64,000 nucleotides of DNA from Austropuccinia psidii. Lineage: Eukaryota; Basidiomycota; Pucciniomycetes; Pucciniales; Sphaerophragmiaceae. Location of the stretch: contig JALGQZ010000003.1 in assembly GCA_023105745.1 (NCBI GenBank), positions 43,734,185-43,798,184 of the forward strand, given 5' to 3'. A program made the position numbers and the translations under genes. Positions 47,590 to 60,479 of the stretch are shown piece after piece (position 1 is the first letter of the stretch; every line of letters begins with the position of its first letter). Below the pieces are notes generated by a model that was given only the letters and a program-made list of their open reading frames with translations, ran no database searches and was not told the DNA's origin.

Positions 47590-48265
47590 TCACCTGCAGG
47601 ACCTTTAAAGGGCTCTTTGGTTATCAAACCCCTTGGTGCTGGGCTAGTTTGAATTTCAATACTGGACTCTGAGGCTTCAGAGTCTGAAGAATTTTCTCTG
47701 ATGGAAGACACTAGAGAAGATTAAAAAAATAAGTTATTTTATCAAATAATAAAAATAACTTATAAACTCAACTTATTAAATAAAGTTGTTTTAATGTAAT
47801 TTTATGGCAAATTACGTCAAAAATAAAGAAAAATGTCTAAGATAAAAGGAAAAAATATTTTTAGTAAATTTTTTTTTATTTTTGGAGATTTTTTATTTGA
47901 TTTATTATTTTCTTTGAAGAAATAATAATTATGCAATTAACAAGTTAATTAATCAAATTTGTATTATTATTCACTTTATACTAGAATAACTCAAAGAATA
48001 AATTTCAAGTCTGTGATGTGAAAAAGCCACTAGTTAGACAAAAGAAATTTATTCCAAGTCACTCAATATTATATTGTTGCAAACAATATTATTAAGAAAA
48101 AAAATAACTTTATTAATATTATAAAGATTATTTATAAGGGATAAGTCCCAACAAAGCCAATATTAAGACAAATATGGCAATGGTATGTCAAAAAATAGTA
48201 AAATAAGGTCTAGAATATGATTTATGTCCCAAAAATTGGTTTAAAATCACGGCCAGGCCCCCAAA
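47590..48265 (-). other. Element 1 5' leader and primer-binding region
   Basis: Beside the 5' LTR the minus strand reads TTTGGGGGCCTGGCCGTG (48248-48265), the likely tRNA primer site. The tRNA is not identified; the match would begin at TGG two bases in. The leader is AT-rich. At 47593-47712 there is a more complex block that begins after a splice-acceptor-like TTCTCTAG and can encode SSDSEASESSIEIQTSP. Element 2 has a counterpart (KSSEAESEDRIEVQIA) after TTTTTTCTAG at 60510-60672. This may be a spliced leader exon or an N-terminal gag extension. Confidence 0.5.
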
Positions 48266-50406
48266 TGTAAGGTTTGTCTATGAAACTCTTGATAATAGTA
48301 AAAATATCAAGAGTACTATTACTGTCCTCAGTAGAAAAATATAATATAATAAAATATTACAACCACAAATTTAAATATAATTATTAAAAATAATTATATA
48401 AAAAAAATAAATTTAATTATTATTATAATAATATAGTAATTATAATAAATTATAATTATTCTATTATTGTTATAGTCACTGACAATTATAACAATAAGAA
48501 GTGTAAAGCTCTTAATGAGACAATTACACGTGGAAGATATAAATATTTAACCACTTATAAATAATTCAAATATTATTTATAAAGGAATTAAAACACACAC
48601 TGTGCAGAAATAGTTCTTATAGCGAAATTCTATATAAAAAAACTAATACTAGATAAAAAAGATATAGAACTTTTAGAGAATACTTACTTATAATATTTAT
48701 TGAATACAACAAGTCAAACAACAACAGTTATTATATTAAATAAGAATTATAAGTTAAAAACACGTCAAAAATCAATATTTTTAAAGATAAAACAACTTTC
48801 TATAATGCAAATTATGATTAATGAGTTTTTAAGAGGAATTTGTGGATTTTAAAAGATATTTAAGATGATAATTTTATATAATAAAATATCTTATTGGTAA
48901 TTACAACAATAATCTGAATTATTTGACTTCAATTCTTTAATTTCAATAAATAAATAATAAAAATAACTTAAGAATTACTTTTAATAATAAGAATTTATAT
49001 TTAATAAAACTTTACCTGTTTAAATTTATAATATGATTGGATTGATTGATTAAGGATGATGGACAAAAACAGTGATGAAAAGACTCTTTTTATGTCTTCA
49101 GAGCAGCTCTCATGATTAATAATGAATATGGAGGGCATTCTAAGGTCAAAACTGAAAAACCATGCTTAAAAATAAAGTTCTTAGCTTAAGGTAACTTATT
49201 TTCAATTCCAATTTAAAGTTACCAGTGTTATTCTTAACTCCATGTAGCTTTAATCCTCATTTAAACTAATCATTTTAAGTTTTTAATATAAATCAACTTA
49301 TTTATATTAAAGTTCATCACATGGAAAACTTAAAATTAGAGTTTCAAACAGAAATCTCTTAAACTCAATTTTTAATTAAATTTTAAAGAAATTAGAATTT
49401 TCTTTGGGTTTTAATTAAAAGAGTAAATTTCCAGGCTAATTACCCAATAATTTCTTTATAAAAGGTACTTGCAATTGGATTTATATGTAGATAATATTAA
49501 ATTGTAAGATGTGTGAAATTTTCTAGCAAATCCATTAAGAATTGGATTTTTAATTATTTCTTGAAGTTATTGCTATTTTTCCACGTAAAATAGCAATACA
49601 CACCAAACCTTAAGTTTTGATAAGGTCTTAATTTTTGAAACCTTAAAGTTTTAAGCTTATTTAAGCTTTGACAGTTCTTAAAACCTTGATTTCAAGCCTG
49701 AATATTGGGATTTACCCTTTGGCAGCTTGAAATTCCTGTCCAAATTGCAATAAAGCCAGTTTAAACCTTAAGGTTGGATCAAAGTCTAATCTTAAAGTTT
49801 AAATAAGGTTGAAAATCCTCCAATACAAGTGGAAAACCTTAATTGAATCCTTGCAGATCCAAAAAGCTGGGTACCCCAGCTGTATTTGGTCTTTTTCCTT
49901 TGTCCCACCTTTCTGTGTGAACTTTTCCCTTTTATTTATTTAAAGCCATACTATGGCCTTAAACCCTTTTAAATTGAGCTCACACAGGATTTACATTCTG
50001 TATGGCAAATTCTTAGCCAATTCAGTAAATATACACAACACCTTAATTTTAACTAAAATTTTGGTAAGTTTGCATAAACCTTATGCAACTTTAAATTTAA
50101 GCTTAATTAAGTTTAATTTAACAATTTAAAAAAAAATGTTAAAAAAGTTACATTATTACTGTGAGATTCTTAAATCTTTCAATAACATAAGAAATAAGTG
50201 TTTTTGGGTGTACCCTAGGTTATTTTTGGTGTAGAATCCAAAAATAACATAATATTTATAACTTTGTTTATCCAAAAAAATTTATACTTCTTTTTTATTA
50301 TTTTTTCTTTTAAATTCAACTAAAAAGTCTGTTTAAGACAAAATTAACCGTTTATAAAATCATTTGTGGCCTTATGGGTATGTTATACATACCTCACAGG
50401 CTCACA
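48266..50406 (-). repeat. 5' LTR of gypsy element 1
   Basis: Counterpart of 39524-41645, with the same ends. It has a ~30-bp AT insertion near 48425-48455 relative to the other LTR. TATA-like block at 49079-49098 (minus). Confidence 0.9.
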
Positions 50407-50411
50407 ATAAT
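50407..50411. repeat. Target-site duplication of gypsy element 1, right (ATAAT)
   Basis: Identical to 39519-39523. Confidence 0.8.
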
Positions 50412-52682
50412 CCAGTTGAGGAAATAAAAGTTCAGACTTTTATGAAAGATACAAGTTCAAAGAAAACTGTTGGCTTATATTGTTTAATTGATTGAAACAT
50501 AGGATAGAAAAGATTAAAATCTCTTTATGAGCCCATAAATGAGTGAGATTTAAGTTTTTTTCAACAGGATCTTGTGATAATACTATGGAGTATTTATTTA
50601 AAGTTGAAAATAGTGAATATTCTCAGAACAGATTAAATGGAATAAACTTGATTTTAGATGAAGTTTTTATAATCTAAAGATAGCATATGTCAGGGTGACT
50701 CTATGATAGATCCTTACAGCTATAATAAAGAGCTAGAACTCGGAGTGTGACACAAAAATAATGATTATGAGATTTCTAAAAGGGCAATAATACAGATCTT
50801 AGTGATGGTGAGTACTACTGATATCCCTGTGTGCAGTTTTTACCTGTTTGTTTACAATGATAAACCCTAAAATAATTAAATATTATAATTTTACCTGTTA
50901 TATTCTAACAGAACCACTTCTTTGAAAAGCTATAACACATAATATCACTCAGAACAGGATGATTTATTTTCCTTTTGGTGAGGAAAACACTCCTTTTATC
51001 TTGTTTGGGGGAAGTGGGAGGTTGCTTACCTCTGCACACTACCACAGAGTAAATCCTTTCACCACTGTGGGCTGTATTTTGGCTCTATAAGCTCAATACA
51101 GACTGGTATTGGGTGGAAATGTGGCTTCAGAACCGCAACCTGGCATTTTTACCTTATACAGGGTGAAAACCTTCCCCAATGGAGCTTACAGGTGTGTTCT
51201 GGTTCTTCTGACGCATCAGAAACTGTACAAAACATTTCTTTATGACTCTTATTTGTCAGCTTATGCAAAATTAAAGAATAAAAAGCATTCAATTTAAATT
51301 ATTAGCTTTTAATTCAATTATATTGAAAGCTTTATCACAGTAAGATCCCATACTAGCTGGTGTGGGATTATAATCCAAAATCCTGAATATATCTGTGAGT
51401 TTTCATGATAGAGGGCTAAGAAGTGGCTCATTTTGTAGCCCATGGTGAGCTATACACAATATTTACTCATTTGATATAGCTAGAATAATAAATTTGAAAT
51501 TTATACCAATTCTAAAATCCATTATCAATTAGTATATCTATCATTAATCCTGTATTAAGCTTGTTTTCTCTGTAAATTTTATTCTAGAGGAGTTATGAGA
51601 AATTAATGGCACCATCAGAAATACCTGATTTTTCTTTCAAAAGGACCCCACTTTAGATACCTTGCAGCAAAGCTGTGGAAGTTAGATTATAGGTGAATAT
51701 TCAGTTCAACCTTATTTGACTTATTCATAACTATAGTTTATGTAGGTTTTATGCTAGCTAAATTTTGCTAGTAACATTGTATAGCCCTGATTGAGATATT
51801 AAATTTGAAAACCCATTCTATGGGGTTCTGCTTCTTCCTCTGGATTTTGGATGAGAGGTTAAAATTAAGGTCTATTCCCAATTCTTGTTTTGAGCTGGAA
51901 TAAATTTGTCATTCCTCATCCTATGTTTATTGTAGCTTTATTTTTGGAAAGAGGAAAATTTGGTTATTATTTTGATGAAATTTATTATTCCTTTTAGATC
52001 AGATCAGTTTTAGTGGGAATTTTTGTGTTACAATGGTTTATGGTATTTTGGTGTCATGCTTTTGCTCTGGGTTTGAGTCACAGGCTGACAGCATATCACA
52101 TTGCTTTTCTAAAATGAATAATAAGATGTCTGCATGAATAATATGCACCATATTTGTGTAAAATATTCTGTAATAAAATTTATTTATAAATAAGGTAGCA
52201 ATAATTTCAATAATTATTCAAACAAAAATATCCTTACTAATGGGCTCTTTCATGGCTTCCTGTCAAAATGTGAAAATTCCATAAACCAATTAATAGTTGA
52301 ATATCATCAATTTGATAGTAATAGTAACATAAATAGGTCAAAAAGAGTATTTTTTTATTAAATTTAGATTCACCAATACTAAAGTATTAAGTAATAATTA
52401 GATGAATCATAATTTGAGAAATATTTTTTGGTTTTTTTTTAATAAAGAGCAAAATAAAATTGAAATTATTTAAGAAAAGAATATATGCATTGAGATTTTT
52501 CACAATAATTTAAAATATGACTAATAGCTTTAAGTATTGTATAGAAAATTTTGAAATAAGAATATTATCAAAAAGCATTTTGTTTTTTATTGAAAGATTA
52601 TTAATATTAGAAAGGATTTCCATAAAAAAGAATTAAAAAATAAGTTATATAAACAGATAAAACCTATAAAATAACAATTAAA
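50412..52682. repeat. Spacer holding an LTR-like repeat (about 50746-52032)
   Basis: TGTGACACAAAAAT at 50746 and ATTTTTGTGTTACA ending at 52032 are reverse complements with one mismatch, so a 1.29-kb block with TG..CA ends and 14-bp inverted termini is bounded here. Flanking 5-mers (CGGAG and ATGGT) do not match, so it may be decayed, part of a larger unit, or end elsewhere. Just outside on the right is GCTCTGGGTTTGAGTCACAGG, and on the left, inverted, GAGTTCTAGCTC; both look like a degenerate tRNA B box and could be pol III or SINE-like relics. Motifs are shared with 27270-28600. No ORF of note. Confidence 0.4.
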
Positions 52683-52687
52683 GCGTT
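52683..52687. repeat. Target-site duplication of gypsy element 2, left (GCGTT)
   Basis: GCGTT, matching GAGTT at 63063-63067 in four of five positions. Confidence 0.6.
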
Positions 52688-54597
52688 TGTAAGATGTGTC
52701 TATGAAACTGTTGACAATATTACTATTAATCAACAGTGCTATGAATGTTCTTATGAAATATAATAATAGAAATCATTATAACCACAATTAAATAATTAAA
52801 TAATTATTTCTTTTACGTGTTATACACTACTAGTTATTATGACAGTAAGTAGTAATTGTCTACAAGAAGAATTTAATAATAAAAACTTTGTTTATTGAAA
52901 TAATAAAATTATTTCAATATATAATTATCTTTTACAAGAATAATTATAAGATAATTCTTGAAGAAAACCGAATTTAGAGAAAAACTTTAAGAATTAAAGA
53001 TAAATCACTCACTAATACTCCAAAGAACTTATCAACGATAAAAGTAGAGAGATTTGCTGTAGAATTGTGGTTTTAATGGATCAAAATTGATTTATAACTG
53101 GATTACAACAATATATGGTTGATTTCTATGCTCTCATGTCCTTCTGATTGATGCAGAAATAATTAAAACACTTAAGAAAAGTCTTAACTAATACTTACTT
53201 GTTGGTAATAAAGGTATAATGTAATGTGATGATGATGATTTGGAAAAAACAGCAAGAGGAGGCCTCTTTTAAGTCTAAGACAGCTCATAGAGGTGTGCCA
53301 TGGAGCAAACTGAAAAAAAAGTAAGTGAGAAAACAAGAAACCTTTTTGGATTATTGATTGTATCATCTGTTGTCATGTAAGATTGTCATAATTACTTAAT
53401 TGCGGTTTCTACATGACTACCAACCCATTTATGGTTAAGAATAAAAGGAGTAAAATCTGTAAGTATTCTTTTATTCAAAAATAATCATTGATTTCTCCAA
53501 GTTATCAATGTTATTGGAAATTTCATCACAGAATGTATTTTCTGTAAATTTCAAAAGATTCTGTGTTTCACGTGGAATCCTCAGAAATGGACTGTAAGTA
53601 AAACTTTGAATTTTACATATAAAGATATAATTATTTTTGGTTTTTATATTCGTTATACATTTCTCAATTGGGCCTGGAAATTTCAGAGATATTAATTAAG
53701 AATTGTATTTTTAATAAATTTTTGAAGTTTTCACCTCTTTTCTACGTAGAATTGCAAATATCAGTCTATGACCGGTTGCTATGAGGTAAAACAATGGATA
53801 CTAGTCCAAAAATGGTTTTAATTACTCTTTTGGGGCTTATACATGGATATTCATTAAGAATTGACATGGTTACAGGAGTCCAAGTAGCTCTTTACCTCCT
53901 TGGCATGTCAAAATAGCAGGTTATTTGCTATTTTCTTAAGATTTACAGTGGTTGTAACATGGTAACCAAGTTCCCAAAAGTTTTTTAGTTTACTAATTGG
54001 GCCAAGATCAGCCATGAATCCAAGCTTTGGTGCTTTTCATGTCTCAGAGGCCTCAGAAGTTGGGTACCCTGGCTCTCTTTGATGTCTTTTGTCCCCCTTG
54101 CCTATTTTTCAGGTCAAAAATAGAAATTTAAGCTTCAAGTGAGATATCCACTATGGGTGTACCAAAGGTGCATGTAAGAATACCATAATATTAAGTGCCC
54201 AAAACATGCATAACACCATTCTCAGTGTATATGTAACATGGGATTTCTCACATTCCCATTATTTTGGCATGAAATAGAGAAAAACAAAAATTTTCAAGGA
54301 TCTTTTCTGTGGTATTGATGATGTGGTATTGAAGTATTTTCCATATTACCACCTCAAAGAGCAAATTTGAGCTTATTCACTCTATGGAGCTACCCTGGGT
54401 GGAATTTCGTGTAGAATCCAAATCTGGCCTTAAATCCATGGATTTGCCTACTCAATAAAAAGATATTCATCTTTTATGAAATCACAAATGATGAAGTTTG
54501 GATATATGCATGAATTATGGGTTATGCATAGTTCAGAGCTTATTTCTAAGATAATTGTGGCCTATTTGGGTATGTAAAATATCCCTCAAGGCTCACA
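52688..54597 (-). repeat. 3' LTR of gypsy element 2
   Basis: Collinear with 61157-63062, including blocks such as GTTTCACGTGGAATCCTCA (53567) and TTTGTCCCCCTTGCC. The minus-strand purine tract TTTTTTGGTGGGAGGGAA (54598-54616) adjoins its start. Confidence 0.9.
53246..53280 (-). promoter_or_regulatory. Putative LTR core promoter, element 2 3' LTR
   Basis: Minus strand TTAGACTTAAAAGAGGCCTC then CTCTTGCTG: a TATA-like TTAAAA followed by the perfect palindrome GAGGCCTC. The same block is in the 5' LTR at about 61734-61760, and similar blocks occur in family-B and element-1 LTRs. Confidence 0.4.
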
Positions 54598-54741
54598 TTC
54601 CCTCCCACCAAAAAATAAAATTGTACTACAATTTTATTAATGGTATAAAGAAGAAAAAGGCACCAAAGGGGTTTAATGTCCATTGTCCAACCTCTTTACA
54701 TTACTCATATCAAGTAATTCAAAGCACATTTATAGACATAT

Positions 54742-56175
54742 TCAGGCTTGTGGAATTCTTTCATGTCTAAATCTTCTTAAGAGTTTATCTGAGTCAGGTA
54801 TTTCTGATTCTGCCAGCCATTCATCTTCATGTACTGGATTTATATATCTGACAAGATATTCTCTTTGATTTTTACCCCTGAGTCTCCTTTCCTTAATGAC
54901 TTTCTTTATCTTTTTGTCTTCATTCTGTTCCACTGGTGGTACAGTTAAAGGAGCTGGGTTCCTCAAAGGAAACAATTCTTTGTCAGCTGGTTGATAAGGC
55001 TTTATCAAGCCTACTGGAAAAGTGGGGTGTTTATTTTCCAATTCACCACTTAATTCCACTTGAACTGCATTGGTTCCATGTAAGGCTACAATAACAAAAG
55101 GTCCTACATAAGAAGCTTTAAGTTTCTTTGGGCCTTTGATATTATCAAAATTCAAGGTTGAAGCTAGAACTAAGTCCCCTACTTTGAAGTCTGGTACTTT
55201 GTGACTCTTGTCCCACTTCTGTTTTGCATATTCAAAAGCTTCATTCATACTTTGTTTTTCATGATGTTTCACTTTATCAAGAATTAACTTGAAGCTGGAA
55301 GCTTTAGGATGAATGTCAATCAAGTCTTTCCTCAGTGTATCTGCTGGGAGTCTTGGATTCCATCCTTTTTCTAACATAGCAAGAGTTTGACCAGTGGAAG
55401 AATGGACTGATGTCTTATATGCCAATTCTAATGCAGGTATAAGAGTGAACCAGTCATGGGTAAAGCCATCTGAGTCTTTTAATTCCAACCCATAAGCACA
55501 AAATCTCCTGATCATGTCCTCTAAAGCTTAAATCATCCTCTCTGCTAGCCCATCTGTTTGAGGGTAATATGCTGTAGAGAATGATAACTTAGTCCCAAAC
55601 AATCTATGAAGATTGGTCCAAAGTGTAGATGTGAACTTGGGATCTCTGTCACTTATGATATTCTTAAATAATCCTATATGAGAAATAACTCTACTCCATA
55701 AAAGAAGAGCTGTATCCATAGCTGTGTCATCTTTATGACATGGAAAGAATATGGGAGTTTTGCTATATCTGTCTACAATGACTAAACAAGAATTATAGCT
55801 TTTGTCACCACTTGGAGGAAGTTCTGTGACCCAATCTATGTGAACAACTTCCCAAGGGGATTTTTGTTCTTAAATATGGATCATAAGTCAAATTTTCTTG
55901 CTTATACCCCTGTTTGCTTTTTGACATCTGTCACAGGTATGGCAATATTCAATGGTTTCTTTTCTCCAAGATGGCCACCATGCACAGTTTTTCACTTTTT
56001 CAAGTGTTCTGTCTTCTGACAGGTGTCCAGAGTATATGCTATCATGGAATTCATGAGGAATGGTATTGATAAGCAATCTGCTACATAATGCCATCACACA
56101 GGAGTGTTTGGTTCTATGGTAAATGATCCCATCAAACAAGTGAAATCTTCCTTCAGAATAGGAATTTTTCCAAAC
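54742..56175 (-). pseudogene. Element 2 integrase and chromodomain (degraded)
   Basis: Stops break this part at 55888-55890 (TGA), near 55871 (TAA) and 55528-55530 (TAA, where element 1 has Gln in [10 protein letters not shown]). The finger is readable (HDSIYSGH, CHTCDRC). The catalytic triad is intact: Asp in HIDWVT, Asp in IISDRDPKF and Glu in GLAERMI, the last two separated by 35 residues. The C-terminal chromodomain-like part (REYLVRYINPVHEDEWLAES) ends at 54742. All pieces share one reading frame. Confidence 0.9.
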
Positions 56176-58410
56176 TTAATCCAGTGCATTGACTAAGGAG
56201 GTATCTTTGCAGTCTTTATCCAAAAAAGAAGTAAAGATATGGCAATTCTTGTCTTGCTTATAAGATTCTCTTACTTTCTCAAAGAATTCAGTCCCAATAT
56301 CAGTTATGTTAATTTCTTCAATTGTAATCTGTGGTTCAGCTTCCAAAGGTACATAAGCTGGGTTATCATGAATGTTGGCTAAGTCCCACCTGCTAAGTCC
56401 ATCAGCATTCTTGTGAATGTTTCCTTCTTTATGAACTATGGTCATGTTCCCTCTATATTCTTGAATGGCTATTTGCCATCTCAACATATGTCAATTGGGA
56501 GATTTCATGTTAAGAAGTGATTTCACGGCATTACAGTCAGTTCTCAATTCAAAAACACTTCCATAAAGATAATAGTGTAATTTCTCAAGTGCCCATACCA
56601 AACATAAGCACTACATTTGGCTTGCACCATATCTGGCTTCTGTTGGTTTGATTTGTCTTGAGATGTAACAAACTGGTCCCTCTGTAGGTTTGTCATCAAT
56701 AATTTGGAATTGATGTAGGCCTGCCCCTAATACATCTCCACCTGCATCAATGTACAATTTAGAAGGTATATTCTAGTCAGGCATGAGGAGTAAAGGTGCT
56801 TCTGTAAGAGCCTTCCTTATCTTCTCATAAGCTTTAATTCTCTCCTGTGTCATCTCAAATACTGTTTGTTGATCACAGATTCTATAGAGTGACTTGGCTA
56901 GAATTGAAAAGTCTTTCAAGTACTGTCTATAATAACTAGCAAAACCTAGAAAAGACATCATTTCTTTCTTATTATGGGGTATTAGCTTAAGTAACACTGC
57001 TGCTACTTTTTTTTTGTCAATACCCAAGCTTAAACCAGAAACAATATGTCCTAATGCTTTGAGCTCTTCAAAACCAAAATTGCATTTCTTGAGCAAAATT
57101 TTCATGTTCACTTCTGAAACTTTGTGAAGTACTCTTGTAAGTCTTTCAAGGTGCAAAGACCATGAATCAGAACATATGATGATATCATCAATATAAATGA
57201 TAAGCCATCCTTCAGATAACTCTGTGGGGAATATGGCATTCATTATTCTTTGATAATGAGATGGTGCATTTTCAATACCAACTGGCATTCTAACATACTC
57301 ATAAATACCACAGTGAGTGATAATTCTAAGTAATTTCTTAGCTTTAGGTGTCAAAACATTTTGGTGAAAGCCTTTCAATGCATCCATTGATGTTATATAC
57401 TTGGCTCTAGACAATTGGGTCAATGTTTCTTGAATTCTAGGAACTGGATACCTATCTGGAACTGTGTAGGTATTCAATGCCCCAAAATCTCCAACCATTC
57501 TTGAGTTATCATTATTCCAAGCAATAATAACAGGTGTTGCTACCTCAGCTTCTTCATTATGGCCTACTTTCCTTAGTACACCAAGTTGGATTAACTCCTG
57601 GATGTGTTTTTCCAAGGCTTCTCTAGCTCTAAGACTGGTTTGATAAGCTGGTCTTCTAACTACTGGAGGATATGGTCTATCAATATTAGGAGTAATATCA
57701 ACTTCATGCCCTTTTATAGCGCCTAATGGTTCATTATCAGAGGCAAAGGCATTATTATATCTGTATAAAACATCAAGAAGCTCATGTCTCAACTTTGTTG
57801 ACAATGATGGATCAATTTGTGCTTCAACAAGCTGATTAGCCACAGATTCTTCCTTATAAGTATCTTTCTTGGAAGATACTATGGATATTTGTTTGCACCT
57901 ATTGGAAAAAGCAAATTTTTGTCTTTTGTTTTCTCCAATTGTGAAATATCTGTCTTTATGGTTATTGATGTCAATACCATAAATATTCAAACAATCATTC
58001 CCAAGGATGATATGTTGAAATGTGCAATTGTCCATAACTACTATCTCTATTTTCATTCTTATGCTTCCTGCAGGGTGTGGGAACACAGTATTAGTGTCTA
58101 CTATGCCCAAAGGGTACATATTGTTAGTGGAACTACTAAATTGCACACCTTATATTGGTAATAGATGGTTTTCCCATTCAGGAAGTATGACTTGGAGATA
58201 ATCTTTGCCGAAACAAGTGCAAAATGCCCCTGTATCCAAATTTACTTTGGCTTCAATACCATTTAACAGAATCGATGTGATACAAGATGCTCCAGAAGTA
58301 TAACCTTTCCCTCTAGCAGTTTTGGTCTTATGCATTCTGGAATCTTGGATATTGATTAGGTTATGACAGTCCTTAATGTACTGTGGCAAGTGAGTATGCA
58401 TTTCTATGAC
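56176..58410 (-). pseudogene. Element 2 protease, reverse transcriptase and RNase H (degraded)
   Basis: Protease active site NLDTGAFCTC near 58228-58236; a TAA at 58150-58152 in LLPI*GVQF, where element 1 has Glu. Then 457 open codons through [14 protein letters not shown], the YIDD box near 57183-57194 and [17 protein letters not shown], to a TAG at 56773-56775 in LMPD*NIPSK. RNase H (LYIDAGGD..) contains further stops at about 56613 (TAG, in ASQM*CLCLVW) and 56491 (TGA), and a TAA at 56176-56178 marks the step to integrase. No insertion or deletion disturbs the frame. Confidence 0.9.
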
Positions 58411-60462
58411 CTCAAAGAAAGCTGTAATGTTTTCAATGGTATAGTCCTCTACTGGTGTCTCCTCAGAGACTGCAGAATCTAGGTCAGATTCTTCTTTTCC
58501 TTCAGTACACTGAACTTCTTCAATGACTTGAACTTCATTGAGTTTTGTCTTTTTGGTGAAAGTGTTGGCCAAATGTGAAGTTCTTCCACATTTATGACAC
58601 TTCAAGACAAGTTTCTCAGGTTTTCTGTCCTCTCTGGGAACCTTTGAGATTATCTTGGATTCCATAGGGATTTTAGTCCAAGTTTTACCAAGTCTTGTTC
58701 TGATAATGATATCTTCCATTGCATTAATGTAGTCTTCTGTTGAACAGGGTTCTACACATCTTCTTTTGATAGCATGTTCCAGTTCTCCTCTACACTTTAT
58801 TAATACTTTCATATTAATCATAGTGTCAGACATATCTGGGTGTAAAGCAGATAATCTGTCTTTTTGCTTGAAGAACCAAGTAAGTGGTTTATCTTTTTCT
58901 GGGTTAAAAATGGAATTTTCAAAAGCATTTTCCATTTTAAACCTTTAAGAATTATTGGCCCATTTGGTAATCACTTCAGATTTCCACCAAGACCAGTCAT
59001 GTTTTCCATGATCTATTCTCAGCTTGTAGTACCATTTCTTTACAGTTTTGGTAAACAGACAGTGTAATTTTCCCACTATAATTTCATCAGGTATTTAAAA
59101 GTCTTCCTGCAACATATCAATAGTTCTTATTAACTCAATATGGTTGTATTCACCTTCACCAGAGAATGTTGGCCATTCTTCCAAATTGAGCACATCTTTT
59201 GCTGAGATAACATTTTCTCCTAAGAGTGGGGTAAAACTTCCTTTAACAGAATTTTTTTCTTCAGTCAAAGGTGTAGAATGCCTTGGAATATGTGGTTCAT
59301 AACTTTTATTAATTTGTTCCACATTTTCAATGATTTAATTCTTTAATTTCTGCCTTTCACTGTCACTTTTTGCTAAATGTGTAGCAAACTGATTGGTATT
59401 TTCAGCTATTTCCAAGACATGGTCTTTCAGAATTTTAAGTTGATAATTAATGTTTAAAATGGAAAGATCTTCCATTTCATCAATTTGAGCTTGATATTTA
59501 CTCTCAATTCTGTCACATGTATTGGTAAGTATTTCCAGTGTGGTAATTACAGACTTATGAATTTCAGAAGACTGTTTCTCATTCTTTTTTAAGTCATTGA
59601 TGTCCAATGTTATTTTAGTTAACTTGGCAACATGTTTACCAATTTTCACCTCAATATTGGATTGAACAAAATGTATTTCCTCTACTATATGCATAGAACT
59701 GTCCTGTTCATCCTTTCCTGCTCCTTGGCTGTAAATTCCATGGGAGTCCTGGCCATATTGAACACACTGTCCAGGGCTGAAGGCTCCAATTTGGGAATCC
59801 TGTACCCTTGTGGGTAAGGTCTGTGCCAATTGGCTTTGCCTTTTCCCTTGCCTTGATGGTTCTTGGGACCTCTCTGTTTCTTCTGAGATCCTTTGGGCTT
59901 GTCTTTGGACACTTCTGGAGCTGGTTTGGAGCTGGTAGAAACCACTGGGCTTTCTGTCTCCAAAGCTGGAGTCATTTCCAGTTCCTTCTTCTGGTCTATG
60001 GATAAAAGACTTTGGTTCTTCAACCAATTCTTTATCTTTTTGACCTTGTCTTTGCAAGACAATGGGCTCCAACCTCCTAAGAGTTGTATGGTCTTCTCCT
60101 GACCCAGAAAGCTCTTGATGTGTAAGTAGGAGTTCATGGCCCCCTGCCAAAGGCTTGGGCATATTTCCCACTCCTCTTCTTTGGCTTCTCTGAACCAATT
60201 TTTGTATTGGCATTGATAGATTTCTATTTCTGCCACTTGAAAGTGGTTCAGCCCTTAAAATATTATCATGAATCAGTTCAGGTTCAGAAGTTGCATCAAA
60301 GTTTGTGGGTACAGACCCTGGGGAATGGGGGGCAGCTCTGTCAGCCTCCATATGTGTCTTTCTTGAGGAAGATTTGACACTTCTGGATTTGGTCTTTTGT
60401 CTTCCTTGTCCACATCCATCTGGTTGGACTGAATAGTTGCTTCCATTTCTGGTATGCACCAT
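58411..60462 (-). pseudogene. Element 2 gag (degraded)
   Basis: ATG at 60462 (MVHTRNGSNYSVQPDG). An upstream in-frame extension is open back to about 60650, so the true N-terminus is uncertain. Stops: TAA 59335-59337, TAA at about 59095-59097, and a TAA near 58947 (NNS*RF, Trp in element 1). Composition: basic, Ser/Gln-rich N-terminal half, a coiled-coil-like middle, capsid-like LEEWPTFSGEGEYNHIE, then a zinc knuckle at 58558-58599 whose last Cys is replaced by Phe (CHKCGRTSHLANTF); element 1 keeps Cys there. Confidence 0.88.
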
Positions 60463-60479
60463 TTTCACGTCAATTTTAA

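Larger units (their letters stand above)
39524..50406 (-). mobile_element. Full-length Ty3/gypsy chromovirus-like retrotransposon, element 1 (10,883 bp)
   Basis: Two collinear LTRs of 2122 and 2141 bp with TG..CA ends (minus-strand start TGTGAGCC, end CCTTACA), perfect 5-bp target duplication ATAAT, a purine tract beside the 3' LTR and a primer-site-like block beside the 5' LTR. Reading on the minus strand, the order is 5' LTR, leader, gag, protease, RT, RNase H, integrase, chromodomain, 3' LTR, i.e. Ty3/gypsy order. The gag-pol region has five in-frame stops and two 1-nt deletions, so the copy is dead, although the LTRs remain highly similar. Confidence 0.92.

Noticed and set aside
57817..60236. 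Plus- and alternative-frame ORFs over gypsy element 2
   Set aside because: Shadows of gag-pol, except that the overlap at 59685-60236 parallels the one in element 1.
41779..60462. Classical RIP (C-to-T at CpA) as the cause of the broken gypsy genes
   Set aside because: Several disabling changes need G to T, and the two LTRs of each element remain alike; a counted spectrum is needed before claiming RIP.
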